A stretch of DNA of 64,000 nt, taken from contig CAYLMM010000007.1 of the NCBI GenBank assembly GCA_964384825.1, positions 1 through 64,000 of the forward strand, in the 5' to 3' direction. The stretch comes from CAYLMM01 sp964384825. Its GTDB lineage: Bacteria > Krumholzibacteriota > Krumholzibacteriia > LZORAL124-64-63. The stretch's first letter is position 1, and the number at the start of each line of letters is the position of its first letter. The translations under genes and the position numbers were made by a program. A model generated the notes under the pieces. It was not told the DNA's origin. It searched no databases and worked only from the letters and a program-made list of their open reading frames with translations. Positions 41,098 through 50,695 of this stretch are shown here, in pieces.

Positions 41098-43602
41098 CTA
41101 GGGCTGTTCGGCCGCACCGGAGAAGACCGGAGCGCATTGCGCGGTTCCGTCCGGGGACAGACGGACCGCGGTCAGGGTCCAGCGTTCCGCGGCTCCGATC
41201 TCCAACGTGTGTTCGGTCCCGACGGCGGGCAGGCCGGGGCCCGGCTCGCCGGGCAGCCAGAGCAGGTTGCCGTCCCAGCGCACCCTGTCCACACGCGATC
41301 CGGCGGGCAGGATCTCGGGGTGGTCGGCCAGCAGTCGGGATAAGTCGATCATATCGAAAAGTACGGCGCGTCCGGCCAGCTGCGAAACCGTCGCGGCGAA
41401 AAGGGCCCGGGCGGTCGCCTGCTGGCAGGCCGGCGCGGTCAGGGAATCCTCGGCCGCCAAGGAGGCCGGAGCCGCCAGGGAGACCTCCAGGGCCGGACAA
41501 GCCGTATGCCGCAGCAGGTAGGCCCAGGAAGGCTCCACCAGGATTCCGGCGCTGTCCACGCCGCAGGCGCGCATCGCGTCCGCGGTCATCCGCGCCCAGT
41601 TCCCGCCGCCGTTGCTGCCGTGATGATGGCGCAGGCGTACGGCCGGGCCGTCCGGTGCGGAGCGGCGGATCTCGACGTACAGGTCGGCCCGCTCGCGATT
41701 GGCCTTCAGCACGCGTTCCTCCGGCGGCATCCAGCTCTCGTTCTTGCGGATCAGGATCGGGCGCGCTCCGGCGCCGGTCAGCAGGTCGGCTAGGTATTCC
41801 GCCACGCGCAGGTTGATCTCCGAGCCGGTCGAGCCCAGGGGGCCGCGGCCGTCGTCGATCGCCGCGCCGCCGCGCGGATCGATCACCACGGTCTTGCCGT
41901 AGGCGCCCGGCAGCAGGGGACGCCACCGCAGGGTGTCGGTCCAGGCCGCGGCTTCATCCGCCCAGGGCGCGGTTCCGGTCTCGTCCAGCAGCAGGGGGAA
42001 GGCTCCCGGGGCCTCGAACCACAGCGGCTCGCCCTCGCGGACCAGCATGACCGGCCCGTGGGGATCGTCCATCGCGCCGATGGCCGGCGAACGGCCGCCG
42101 CGCTGTCCGGCCAGGCGGTCGACCCTGGTTCCGCCCGGCACGACCGGTCCGCCGGGCCACGTCGCGGTCATTCGGAAGCGCAGGCTGTCGGGCAGGATGC
42201 TCACGGACATCGGGTCGATCTGGTTGCGGATCAGGCCGGGGCATTCGATCCTGATGATCGGATCGTCGGGCACCTCGCGGACGGCCACGATGTCCCAGGT
42301 CCGGGCGCCGGGCCACGAGGACAGCGGCACGTCCCGTTCGCGGTCGTCGCGGTCGACCAGCATCCGCCGGCAGCGGCGGGGAGTTTCCGGAGCGGGCTTG
42401 GCCGCCTCGATGCGGGCCCCTTGGGGATCGGCCGGGCCGGTCCGGATCAGGGCGCGGGCCCGATCCTCATAGGCTGGATTCTCGACCAGGACGGATTTCT
42501 CGACGGGCCCGCCGAAATCCTCGGTCCAGCGCCGGATCCAGGGCCGCACCGCCCGCCCGCTCAGGTTCCGGGCGCGCAGCACGATCTCATGTTCGCCGCG
42601 GGACCATCGCTTCGGCACGCGGGTCGAGATCGTCGTTCCGTCCGGACTCACCGAGGCCGGGGTCTCGGAGCCGTCGACCACCAGCCGGACGCTGGACGGA
42701 TCCAGGGCAGGCCCGTCGCGCCGGTCCGCACCGTCGGGCCGGAATTTCCAGATGAGCCGTCCGGGCGCCGGCGCGCGGTCTTCGCGCAGGGGGATCGGGT
42801 TCATCGCTCCCCGCCGACCGGGTCTGAACGGTCCTTCGAAACGGGGATCCCCGCCCGAGAAGTAGTCCAGCAGGCCCAGGAAATAGGCCCGGGCCTCGAG
42901 CTGCTGCTTGGCCGCGAGCGAGAGCTTCCGTTCGACGTCAGGGTTCGAGAGCATCGAGGGCTCGCCCAGCACCGCCGGCACCGGGCTGTTGCGCAGGACG
43001 AAGAAGTTGCCGGGCATGATCCTGGCAGGGGAGATCTCCAGGTTCCGGACCAGATGACGATGGATCGCCCGCGCCAGGTCCAGATCGGGACCGTCGCTTC
43101 CCACCGGATAATAGGTCTGGGTTTCGTTTATCGTCCGATCCAGCTCGGGGTTGCTGTTGTGATGGATCGACAGGAAGACGTCCGGCCGCAGGGAATCGAC
43201 CATTGCGATCCGCACGGCCAGATCCGCGGCCAGCGAGGAATCCGCAGGGTCGAGGAAATCCCGGTCGGCCGTCCGGGTGAGATGGACTTCGGCGTCCGCC
43301 CATTCCAGCAGTCCGCGCAACCACAGGGCGACGCCGAGGTTCACGTCGGCCTCGTCCAGCCCGTCGCGGCCGGTGACGCCGCGGAAGACGCCGCCGTGGC
43401 CGGGGTCGACGACGATCCGCCGTTCGGCCAGGGGGCCGAAGTCGCGGTCGCCGAAGAGTTCGCGCAGTTCGTGGTAGCCGGTGTTGTCGACCGTGGGCGG
43501 GGCCGCCGCGCGCCGGCCGCAGCCGACGACTCCGGCCAGAAGGAGAACGGCCGCGCAGGCGGTGGCGGCGAGGAGCCGGGACAGGCTGGAAATCCGCTTC
43601 AT
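41098..43602 (-). CDS. Lipoprotein N-acetylmuramoyl-L-alanine amidase with a second, degenerate amidase domain
   Basis: The 834-residue protein has a lipobox VVGC (Cys28) and an amidase_3 domain (about 60-250). Its zinc ligands are intact: DPGHGG (residues 66-71), Glu84 in DEADVNL, and His147 in SIHHN. The catalytic-region block GEPSMLSNPDVERKL is also present. A middle region (about 270-540) is a beta-rich linker. A second amidase-like domain starts near residue 568 (VVIDPRGG instead of DPGHGG), keeps SEINLRVAEYLADLLTGAGARPILIRK, but its metal residues are lost. It probably serves as a binding or regulatory copy. ATG 43602 has GGAGGG 5 nt upstream, better than GTG 43608 inside that SD. Confidence 0.88.
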   Translation of the reverse strand: MKRISSLSRLLAATACAAVLLLAGVVGCGRRAAAPPTVDNTGYHELRELFGDRDFGPLAERRIVVDPGHGGVFRGVTGRDGLDEADVNLGVALWLRGLLEWADAEVHLTRTADRDFLDPADSSLAADLAVRIAMVDSLRPDVFLSIHHNSNPELDRTINETQTYYPVGSDGPDLDLARAIHRHLVRNLEISPARIMPGNFFVLRNSPVPAVLGEPSMLSNPDVERKLSLAAKQQLEARAYFLGLLDYFSGGDPRFEGPFRPGRRGAMNPIPLREDRAPAPGRLIWKFRPDGADRRDGPALDPSSVRLVVDGSETPASVSPDGTTISTRVPKRWSRGEHEIVLRARNLSGRAVRPWIRRWTEDFGGPVEKSVLVENPAYEDRARALIRTGPADPQGARIEAAKPAPETPRRCRRMLVDRDDRERDVPLSSWPGARTWDIVAVREVPDDPIIRIECPGLIRNQIDPMSVSILPDSLRFRMTATWPGGPVVPGGTRVDRLAGQRGGRSPAIGAMDDPHGPVMLVREGEPLWFEAPGAFPLLLDETGTAPWADEAAAWTDTLRWRPLLPGAYGKTVVIDPRGGAAIDDGRGPLGSTGSEINLRVAEYLADLLTGAGARPILIRKNESWMPPEERVLKANRERADLYVEIRRSAPDGPAVRLRHHHGSNGGGNWARMTADAMRACGVDSAGILVEPSWAYLLRHTACPALEVSLAAPASLAAEDSLTAPACQQATARALFAATVSQLAGRAVLFDMIDLSRLLADHPEILPAGSRVDRVRWDGNLLWLPGEPGPGLPAVGTEHTLEIGAAERWTLTAVRLSPDGTAQCAPVFSGAAEQP

Positions 43603-43633
43603 GAACACCCTCCGGGTGGTTGGTTCCGCCGAC

Positions 43634-43662
43634 AGCTTAAGGCGGCCCGCGATCGCTGTCCA
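43634..43662 (-). promoter_or_regulatory. Predicted promoter of the amidase gene
   Basis: On the minus strand TGGACA (43662-43657), 17 bp spacer, TAAGCT (43639-43634). It diverges from the selA promoter 50 bp away. Confidence 0.5.
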
Positions 43663-43712
43663 GAACCGGACGGGGGCGTCGATCCGGGGCGGGGCCGTGA
43701 AGCCGCCCCTGC

Positions 43713-43741
43713 TGGACAGGTGGCGGCTTCTCTGATACTTT
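43713..43741 (+). promoter_or_regulatory. Predicted promoter of the selA operon
   Basis: TGGACA (43713-43718), 17 bp spacer, TACTTT (43736-43741), about 85 bp before selA. Confidence 0.5.
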
Positions 43742-43825
43742 AGGTCGCCACCGGGCCCGGATTTCGCCCCTCCCGGCCCGATCGCCGATTATCTATCGCA
43801 CCAGCAGCCCCGAAGGCCGTTTTCG

Positions 43826-45262
43826 ATGAATCAAAGCTCCTTGCGCAACATCCCCTCTGTCGGCAGCATTCTGGAGAGTCCCGGGATCACCGAACTGGTC
43901 GCTGGTCCGGGCCGCGAATGGATGATCCGGCTGGTGCAGCGCGAGGTGGCCGCCGAGCGCGAACGTCTGCGCAACGGCGATCCGGGCGGAGGCAAGGACG
44001 AGATCCGCGCCCGCCTGGTCGAGCGTATCCTGGAGCGGCGCGAACTCTTGCTGGGACCGGCGATGCGGCGGGTGGTCAACGCCACCGGCGTGGTGGTGCA
44101 CACCAATCTCGGCCGATCCCTCTATCCGGCGAAGGCCCTCGAGTGGATGCTCGAGGCCGCGGCGCACAATCTCGATCTGGAGCTCGATCTCGCCACCGGG
44201 CGTCGGGGCCATCGCGGCCGCGGCGTCGAGAGGAAGATCGCGCTGCTGGCCGGCGCCGAGGACGCACTGATCGTCAACAACAACGCCGCCGCCCTCTGGC
44301 TGGCGGTGCGCGTCTGCGCCGGCGGGGGGCGGGTCATCCTCTCGCGCGGCGAGGTGGTCGCGATCGGCGGATCCTTCCGCCTGCACGAGATCCTGCGCGA
44401 AACGGGCTGCGAACTGGTCGAGGTCGGCACCACCAACCGCACGACCGTCGACGACTACCGCGAAGCGCTGGTTTCGGGCGCCGTGGTCCTGAAGGTGCAT
44501 CGCAGCAATTTCACGGTGACCGGTTTCAGCGAAGAGGCTTCGCTGGCGGAACTGGGCGAGATGTGCCGTGAAACCGGACACGATCTGATCTACGATGCGG
44601 GCAGCGGCCTGCTGCATCCCCTGGCCCCCTACGGTCTGCCGGGACAGCCGACCCTGGCCGAGGACCTGGCGGCGGGTCCCACGGTCCTGACCTGCAGCGG
44701 CGACAAGCTGCTCGGCGGGATGCAGGCGGGCTTTTTGCTTGGATCCGCGGCGGCCACCGAGGCCATGCGGAAGCATCCGATGCGCCGCGCCTTCCGCGTC
44801 GACAAGACGGCCCTGGCCGCCTGCGACGCGGTTCTGACGCATTATCTGGCCGGGGACGAGGCCGAATCCGTGCCCACCCTGAGCCTGCTGGCCCGAACCG
44901 GGGACGAGCTGGAGGAACTGGCCGCCGAGGCCCGCGCCGCCCTCGATCCCCATCTGCCCGACGGCTGGGAAAGCGGCGTCGAGATCGCCGAGGCCAGCGT
45001 CGGGGGCGGCAGTTTTTCCGATGCCGTCGTACCCACTCGCCTGCTCCGCTGGCGGGGCCCGAAGGCCGAGCTGGAACGCTGCCACGCGTTGCTGCGAAGC
45101 CAGGATCCCGCCGTGCTCGCTCGTATCGGCCAGGATGGACTGGCCCTGGATTTTCGCTCGCTGCCCCGGGATGACGTGCCGGTCGCGATCACGGCCGTCG
45201 GAAGGGTTTGGGAGCAGCTCGCAGCCCGCAAGCGGCAAGCCCGCACGGAGGAGGGAACATGA
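43826..45262 (+). CDS. selA: L-seryl-tRNA(Sec) selenium transferase SelA
   Basis: SelA converts Ser-tRNA(Sec) to Sec-tRNA(Sec) with selenophosphate and pyridoxal phosphate. The 478-residue chain has the N-terminal tRNA-binding helical part (about 1-65), RRVVNATGVVVHTNLGRS, LELDLATGRRGHRGRGVE, ALIVNNNAAALWLA, and CSGDKLLGGMQAGFLLG with the PLP Lys. All family blocks are intact. It implies the organism makes selenoproteins; selB, selC (tRNA-Sec) and selD are not in this window. Start ATG 43826. The stop overlaps the next gene (ATGA). Confidence 0.96.
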   Translation: MNQSSLRNIPSVGSILESPGITELVAGPGREWMIRLVQREVAAERERLRNGDPGGGKDEIRARLVERILERRELLLGPAMRRVVNATGVVVHTNLGRSLYPAKALEWMLEAAAHNLDLELDLATGRRGHRGRGVERKIALLAGAEDALIVNNNAAALWLAVRVCAGGGRVILSRGEVVAIGGSFRLHEILRETGCELVEVGTTNRTTVDDYREALVSGAVVLKVHRSNFTVTGFSEEASLAELGEMCRETGHDLIYDAGSGLLHPLAPYGLPGQPTLAEDLAAGPTVLTCSGDKLLGGMQAGFLLGSAAATEAMRKHPMRRAFRVDKTALAACDAVLTHYLAGDEAESVPTLSLLARTGDELEELAAEARAALDPHLPDGWESGVEIAEASVGGGSFSDAVVPTRLLRWRGPKAELERCHALLRSQDPAVLARIGQDGLALDFRSLPRDDVPVAITAVGRVWEQLAARKRQARTEEGT

Positions 45263-46767
45263 ACAGGAATATGGGGAACGGCGGCATGGGACTCCCGATT
45301 TTCCCCGCCGGGATCTCCCTGGAGAACGTCCGTTTGCGCGAAGGGCCGTTCTTCTGGGAGGAGATCCAGAAGATCAGCTCGGAGATGTCGCTGACGCCCC
45401 TGGTGACCGATCTGCTGGGGCAGGACGAGGCGCCGCCGGTCTGGGTCTTTCTCGATGCGCCCGAGAGGACCGTCTCGCGCACCGTCGCGGTCATGGGGGT
45501 GGCCAGGGCTCTGCACCGTCGCGGCAAGAAGGTCCTGATCCTCGACGGCGATGACCGCCAGCCCGATCTCAGCGGCTGGATCGGCCGTCTGGACGATTCC
45601 GGCTGGGTCGATTTCGCCCGTTACGGCGCCTCGCTGCAGGTCTGCTCTGTCCCGCTGCCCTGGGACGCCGAGGGCAGCTTCGTGATGGGCGTCGGATCCT
45701 ACAGCCCGGCCTGGCTCTCCGCCGAGGAGGCCAACGCCCTGGTCGAGCGGCTGCGCTCGCTGGCGGACGTGGTGCTGATCACCGCGCCGGTCGGCGAGGG
45801 AGGAGCTCCCTGGGCCGCCGTGCCTTCGCTGCGCGTGGTCTGCTGGGATCGCGAGACCCTCGGGGAGTCGGGGGTCGAGAACCTGGTTCGCGACGTCCGG
45901 CTGATCGGCGACCGTCCCCAGGCCATGATCGCCTTCGGAGCCCTCGACAAGGCTGCCGGCGGGGCCGCGCCCGAAACCGCGGACGAGGCCGCTGCCCCGT
46001 CCGAAGGGAAGACCGAAACCGTCGCCGCGGCCGCATCGGCGAACCGGGACGCCGGAACCCCTTCCGCGTCCCCCGGCAAGGACGCTTCCGGGGGGAGCTC
46101 CCCCTTCTTCCGCTGGCTGGCGGTTTCGCTGGCCGTGGTGGTGATCGCCATCCTGGGCTGGTGGTTCCTGATCGCCGAGCGGGCGGATTCTCCCGATTTC
46201 GAACCCGACCTTGCGTCGCAGGCCGCCGGGACGGATCGTATCGCGCTGGACTCCGCGGCCGGATCGCCCGCCGGCGAAGAGCCCGCGATCGACGCGTCCG
46301 CCGGCGACGAGTCCGCCGCCGATGAACCCGCCGCCGACGATTCGGCCGCCGACGATTCGGCCGCCGGCGAGTCCGTGGCCGGAACGCCCGCCGCCGGAAC
46401 GGCCGATGCGGTCGCGGCCGGAGAGCCCGAGGCCGAAGCGCAGGCGCAGGCGACGGGCGGCGCCGAGGTCGCAACCGAGGCCCCGGTTCCCGATCGGACG
46501 AACTGGGACGTCGAGGTCGGCGATCTGGGATGGGCCCTGCACGTCTATTCCCTGGTCGACAGCACGTCGGCCCTGACCGAGGTCGCCGGGATGGAGAGGC
46601 GCGGCGTCCGCGGCGCGATCCGTCCCTTCGTCAAGGACGACGGCGCCGTCTGGTACCGGGTCTACGCCGGCAGCTTCCCCGACCGGACCGCCGCGAAATC
46701 GGCGATCGCCGAACTCAAGACCATGTTGGGAGCCGGCTGGGTCAACCCGGTCCGTTTCGACCGCTGA
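45259..46767 (+). CDS. Degenerate ParA/MinD-like domain, transmembrane helix and SPOR domain
   Basis: The 502-residue protein begins with a region (about 40-230) that looks like a ParA/BY-kinase-type NTPase fold: VWVFLDAPERTVSRTVAVMGVARALHRRGKKVLILDGDDRQPDLSGWIG. The Walker A loop is not conserved (no GKT), so nucleotide binding is doubtful. One membrane helix is at about 286-306 (WLAVSLAVVVIAILGWWFLIA). An Ala/Asp/Glu-rich periplasmic linker has imperfect repeats (about 345-375). A C-terminal SPOR domain (about 425-500) has HVYSLVDSTSALTEVAGM and WYRVYAGSFPDRTAAKSAIAELK. SPOR domains bind denuded glycan at division sites, so a role linking the envelope to cell division or chromosomes is possible; smc follows 52 bp downstream. 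Confidence 0.78.
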   Translation: MNRNMGNGGMGLPIFPAGISLENVRLREGPFFWEEIQKISSEMSLTPLVTDLLGQDEAPPVWVFLDAPERTVSRTVAVMGVARALHRRGKKVLILDGDDRQPDLSGWIGRLDDSGWVDFARYGASLQVCSVPLPWDAEGSFVMGVGSYSPAWLSAEEANALVERLRSLADVVLITAPVGEGGAPWAAVPSLRVVCWDRETLGESGVENLVRDVRLIGDRPQAMIAFGALDKAAGGAAPETADEAAAPSEGKTETVAAAASANRDAGTPSASPGKDASGGSSPFFRWLAVSLAVVVIAILGWWFLIAERADSPDFEPDLASQAAGTDRIALDSAAGSPAGEEPAIDASAGDESAADEPAADDSAADDSAAGESVAGTPAAGTADAVAAGEPEAEAQAQATGGAEVATEAPVPDRTNWDVEVGDLGWALHVYSLVDSTSALTEVAGMERRGVRGAIRPFVKDDGAVWYRVYAGSFPDRTAAKSAIAELKTMLGAGWVNPVRFDR

Positions 46768-46819
46768 GGCGGTCTCCCTCGCACCGTGCCCCGCGCGCCG
46801 GCATCCGAAAGGTGAGCGC

Positions 46820-49800
46820 TTGAGACTGAAACGCGTGGAAATGCAGGGGTTCAAGTCCTTCGTGGACCGGACCGTGCTGGACTTCGACCGGGGTATCACC
46901 GCGATCCTCGGTCCGAACGGCTGCGGCAAGAGCAACATCGTCGACGCCATCCGCTGGGTGCTCGGCGAACAGTCGGCCAAGCAGCTGCGCGGCACCAAGA
47001 TGGAGGACATCATCTTCAAGGGGACATCGAAGCGCAAGCCGGTGTCCCTGGCCGAGGTGAGCCTGGTCTTCAGCAACGAGGACCGGATGATCCCGGTGGA
47101 ATTCGAAGAGGTGGCGGTCAAGCGCCGGGTCACCCGCGACGGCGTCAGCCAGTACTTCATGAACAATTCGCCGGTGCGTCTGAAGGATCTGCGCGACCTG
47201 TTCTTCGACAGCGGCGTGAACAACACCGCCTACAGCGTCATCGAGCAGGAGAAGATCAGCCGGGTCCTGAGCGAGAACACCAGCGAGGTGCGCCTGCTGA
47301 TCGAAGAGGGCGCCGGCATCGTCAAGTACAAGGCCCGCCGCAAGGAGGCGCAGCGCAAGCTCGACCAGACCGAGCAGGATCTGCTGCGTCTGCGCGACAT
47401 CATCGAGGAGATCGGGCGCGAGGTCCGGTCGCTGCAGAGGCAGGTTGGCAAGGCCCGCCGCTACCGGCGGCTGTACGGCGAGATCCGCTCGCTGGACCTG
47501 GCCCTGGCCGACCGCGCCTGGCGCGAGATGGAGAGCCGCGAAAAGGAGATCAAGGAACACCGCCAGACGCTGGATGTCGCCGTCGAGGAGGACGCCGGCG
47601 AACTGGCCGGATTGCGGGCCAAGGTCGAGGCCACCCGCCCGGCGGTCGATGAGCGCGAGGCCGAGAGGCGCGGCCTGGAGGAATCGCTGCAGGCCTTCGA
47701 GGAGGAACTGCAGAAGACCGAGCAGCGCGTCCTGCTGCTCGAACAGCGGATCGAGGATCACCGCCAGCGGCTGCAGGAGAACACCGAGATGGTGGCCGAC
47801 ATCTGCTCGCGGCGGGAAGCTTCGCACGGCGAGATCCACGGGCTCGAGGAGCGGCGCGCCGCCCTGGCGACCGAATCCGAAGCCCTGGCCGGCGACCTGG
47901 AGCGGGCCGAGGAGGAGCTGCGGCTGGTCGTGTCGCGCTTCGACGAGCAGCGCCACGCGCTGGAGCAGGCCAGCCAGATCAACCTGGAATTCATCGAGAC
48001 CGACAACAAGCGCAAATCGGAATTGCGCGAGCTCGATATCCGGATCGAGAACCGCGGCGAACGGCTGCGCGCCCTGGACGCCGAACAGCAGGAGCAGGCC
48101 GCCGGACTGGAATCCGAATCCGCCCGTCTGGCCGAACTGGGCGCCGAGCGCGACCGGAAGACGGCGGCCCGCCGCGAGATGCTCGAGACCCTGGCGGTCA
48201 TGGAACGCGAGATCGACGACCTGGCCGACGACATCACGTCGCGCCGCGAGGAGATCTCCTCGCGCGAAGCCCGGCGGGAGTCGCTGCGTTCGCGGCAGGA
48301 TCTGCTGCGCCGCATCAAGGAGAGCTACGAGGGATTCGGCGGCGGCGCCCGATCGGTGCTGCAGAGCCGCAGCGGGGATCCGCGGGTGCTGGGCAGCTTC
48401 GCCGACCGGATCACCGTGGCCGACGGCTGGGCGGACGCCTTCGAGGCCCTGTTCGGCGACCTGGCCGACGCGGTGGTCGTGGACGCGGCCGGCACGGCCT
48501 ACGAACTGGTCGAGGAACTGCGGGGCGGAGACAAGGGCAGCGCAGGATTCCTGCTCCAGGGAGCGGCCGCCGCTTCGGCTGCGGGCTCCGAGGCTCCGGC
48601 CGGGGGACGCCCCGCCGGCGAACTGGTCGGCGGCGAGGGCGCCGCGGTGCCGCACATGGCGCGGTTGCTGGCCCGGACCTGGGTCTTCCCCGATGACGAG
48701 GCGGCCCTGGCCGCCGCCGCCGCCCACGACGGCGCGGTGCCGGTGGTCTGCCTCTCGCGGTCCGGCCTGCTGGTCACCAGCGACGGCGTGGTTCGCGGCG
48801 GCCGCGGCAAGGGCGACGAGATCGGCCTGTTCGGCCGCGGCGAGAAGCTGGAGAAGATCACCGGCGAGATCGCGGACCTCGACGCGGCCATCGAGGCCGC
48901 GGGCGGGAAGCTGGCCGAAGCTTTGGCCCGCCGCGAGTCCCGGCGCGCCGATTTCGCGGCGGCGCAGGAGGAACTTGCCGCCGTGGACGTCGACCTGGGC
49001 CGGACCCACGTCGACGAGGCCGAATGCCGCAGCCGCTGCCAGGCCGCCGAGTCTCGCCTGGCCGCCATCGAGCGCGACCGTGCCGGCCTCAGCGAGAACC
49101 TGTCGATCCTGACCGGCGAGCGGGAGGGCTTGGCCGGCAACCTCGACGAGAGCGGGCGGCAGCGCAACGACGCCACCATGCGGCTGGACGAGCTGCGGCG
49201 CCAGGTCTCGACCGGCGAGCAGGAGCGTGATCTGCTGCGCGCCGACGTCGAGCACAAGCGCCTGACCCGGTCGCGCCTGGAGGGCGAGACGCGGGAATTG
49301 GCAGCTTCGCTCGGCCACCTGCGCGAGAGCGTGGCGGAGATGACCGCCAGCGAGGAACGTCTGCGCCAGGAGATCGATCTGGGCCGCGAGGAGATCGCCT
49401 CGATGGAGAAGGAGATCCTCGATCGCCGCGCCCAGGTGGGCGAGGGGATCCAGGAGCGGGAGCGCCGGCGGATGCTGGTGCAGGCCTCGACCGAGGCGAT
49501 CTCGACCATCCATCAGGAGACGGCCGTCTGGCACGACCGCATCAAGGAGATCGAGGACAAGCGCAACGAATGCCGCGAGCAGATCCATTCCATCGAGACC
49601 GAGCTGGCCACCCAGGAGGTCCGGCGGGCGAATCTGGTGGAACGGATCGAGGAGGCGTACAAGGGCTCCTTCCGCGAACTGGTGCGCTCGTTCGACCCCG
49701 AGGCACTGCCCCGGGAGCTCGAGATCGACGAGGGCGTCTTCCAGCCCGGCCAGGCCCGCGAGCTGCTCGACGAGAGACGGGCGAAGCTCTCGTCGCTCGG

Positions 49801-50695
49801 GGCGGTCAACCATCTTGCTGTCGAGGAGTACGAGCAGAAGAAGGAGCGGCTGCAGTTCCTGGAGAACCAGCTGAGCGACGTGGAGAAGGCCCGCGAGGAC
49901 CTGACCACGACCATCGACCGGATCAACCGCACCGCGCGCAAGCTCTTCTTCGAGACCTTCGAAGAGGTGCGGCGCAACTACATCGCCGTCTTCCAGACCC
50001 TTTTCGAGGGCGGCCGCGCCGATCTGGAGATGCTGCGGACCGACGATCCCCTGGAATCGAACCTGCGGATCCTGGCCCAGCCCAAGGGCAAGCGCGTCGA
50101 CCACATCCGGCTGCTCTCGGGCGGCGAGCGGTGCATGACCGCGCTGGCCCTGCTGTTCGCGGTCTACCTGGTGAAGCCTTCGCCCTTCTGCCTGCTGGAC
50201 GAGGCCGACGCGCCGCTGGACGACGCCAACGTGCACCGCTTCGTCAAGATGCTGCAGGAGTTCTCGAAGGAGACCCAGTTCCTGGTCGTGACCCACAACA
50301 AGCTGACGATGGAGACCGCCAACCATCTCTACGGCGTGACCATGATGGAGCAGGGCGTCAGCACCCTGGTCTCGGTCAGCTTCCAGGACGTGGCCGCCAG
50401 CGAGGACGACGCCGATCTCGGTCAGGCCATCGCCCAGCGTCGGCGCCGTCTGGACCGGGACGCGGTCAGCATCACCATCGAAGAGAACGAGGCGCCGGCC
50501 GAGGCGGAGCCCCGCATCACCCTGGCGGAAGCGGCCCCGGCGGCCGAAGCCGCCGTCGAGAACGACGACGAATCCGGGCTGGACGCCGGCGATGACGCCG
50601 GCGATGACGCAGGCGACGCCGAAGCCGCCTCCGACGCCGAAGCCGACACGACGGCCGACGACGTCGACACCCGGACCATGGAGGCGGGGGAATGA
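46820..50695 (+). CDS. smc: Chromosome segregation protein SMC
   Basis: The 1291-residue protein has the SMC layout: N-terminal ATPase half with Walker A GPNGCGKSN (about 31-39), the coiled coil, a hinge region (about 500-690, with a region around FGGGARSVLQSRSGDPRVLGSF and VFPDDEAALAAAAAHDGAVPVV), the return coil, and the C-terminal head with signature LLSGGERCMTALALLFAV (about 1096) and Walker B FCLLDEADAPLDD. Condensin-like SMC acts with ScpA/ScpB, not seen here. It ends with an acidic Ala/Asp-rich tail of about 75 residues that most SMCs lack. TTG start at 46820, with AAAGGTGA upstream. The stop overlaps ftsY (ATGA). Confidence 0.97.
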   Translation: MRLKRVEMQGFKSFVDRTVLDFDRGITAILGPNGCGKSNIVDAIRWVLGEQSAKQLRGTKMEDIIFKGTSKRKPVSLAEVSLVFSNEDRMIPVEFEEVAVKRRVTRDGVSQYFMNNSPVRLKDLRDLFFDSGVNNTAYSVIEQEKISRVLSENTSEVRLLIEEGAGIVKYKARRKEAQRKLDQTEQDLLRLRDIIEEIGREVRSLQRQVGKARRYRRLYGEIRSLDLALADRAWREMESREKEIKEHRQTLDVAVEEDAGELAGLRAKVEATRPAVDEREAERRGLEESLQAFEEELQKTEQRVLLLEQRIEDHRQRLQENTEMVADICSRREASHGEIHGLEERRAALATESEALAGDLERAEEELRLVVSRFDEQRHALEQASQINLEFIETDNKRKSELRELDIRIENRGERLRALDAEQQEQAAGLESESARLAELGAERDRKTAARREMLETLAVMEREIDDLADDITSRREEISSREARRESLRSRQDLLRRIKESYEGFGGGARSVLQSRSGDPRVLGSFADRITVADGWADAFEALFGDLADAVVVDAAGTAYELVEELRGGDKGSAGFLLQGAAAASAAGSEAPAGGRPAGELVGGEGAAVPHMARLLARTWVFPDDEAALAAAAAHDGAVPVVCLSRSGLLVTSDGVVRGGRGKGDEIGLFGRGEKLEKITGEIADLDAAIEAAGGKLAEALARRESRRADFAAAQEELAAVDVDLGRTHVDEAECRSRCQAAESRLAAIERDRAGLSENLSILTGEREGLAGNLDESGRQRNDATMRLDELRRQVSTGEQERDLLRADVEHKRLTRSRLEGETRELAASLGHLRESVAEMTASEERLRQEIDLGREEIASMEKEILDRRAQVGEGIQERERRRMLVQASTEAISTIHQETAVWHDRIKEIEDKRNECREQIHSIETELATQEVRRANLVERIEEAYKGSFRELVRSFDPEALPRELEIDEGVFQPGQARELLDERRAKLSSLGAVNHLAVEEYEQKKERLQFLENQLSDVEKAREDLTTTIDRINRTARKLFFETFEEVRRNYIAVFQTLFEGGRADLEMLRTDDPLESNLRILAQPKGKRVDHIRLLSGGERCMTALALLFAVYLVKPSPFCLLDEADAPLDDANVHRFVKMLQEFSKETQFLVVTHNKLTMETANHLYGVTMMEQGVSTLVSVSFQDVAASEDDADLGQAIAQRRRRLDRDAVSITIEENEAPAEAEPRITLAEAAPAAEAAVENDDESGLDAGDDAGDDAGDAEAASDAEADTTADDVDTRTMEAGE

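Noticed and set aside
46742..50326. A minus-strand open frame of 1194 codons antisense to smc
   Set aside because: It mirrors the codon pattern of smc in a GC-rich gene; translation is low-complexity and lacks domains, while the plus strand gives a complete SMC protein.
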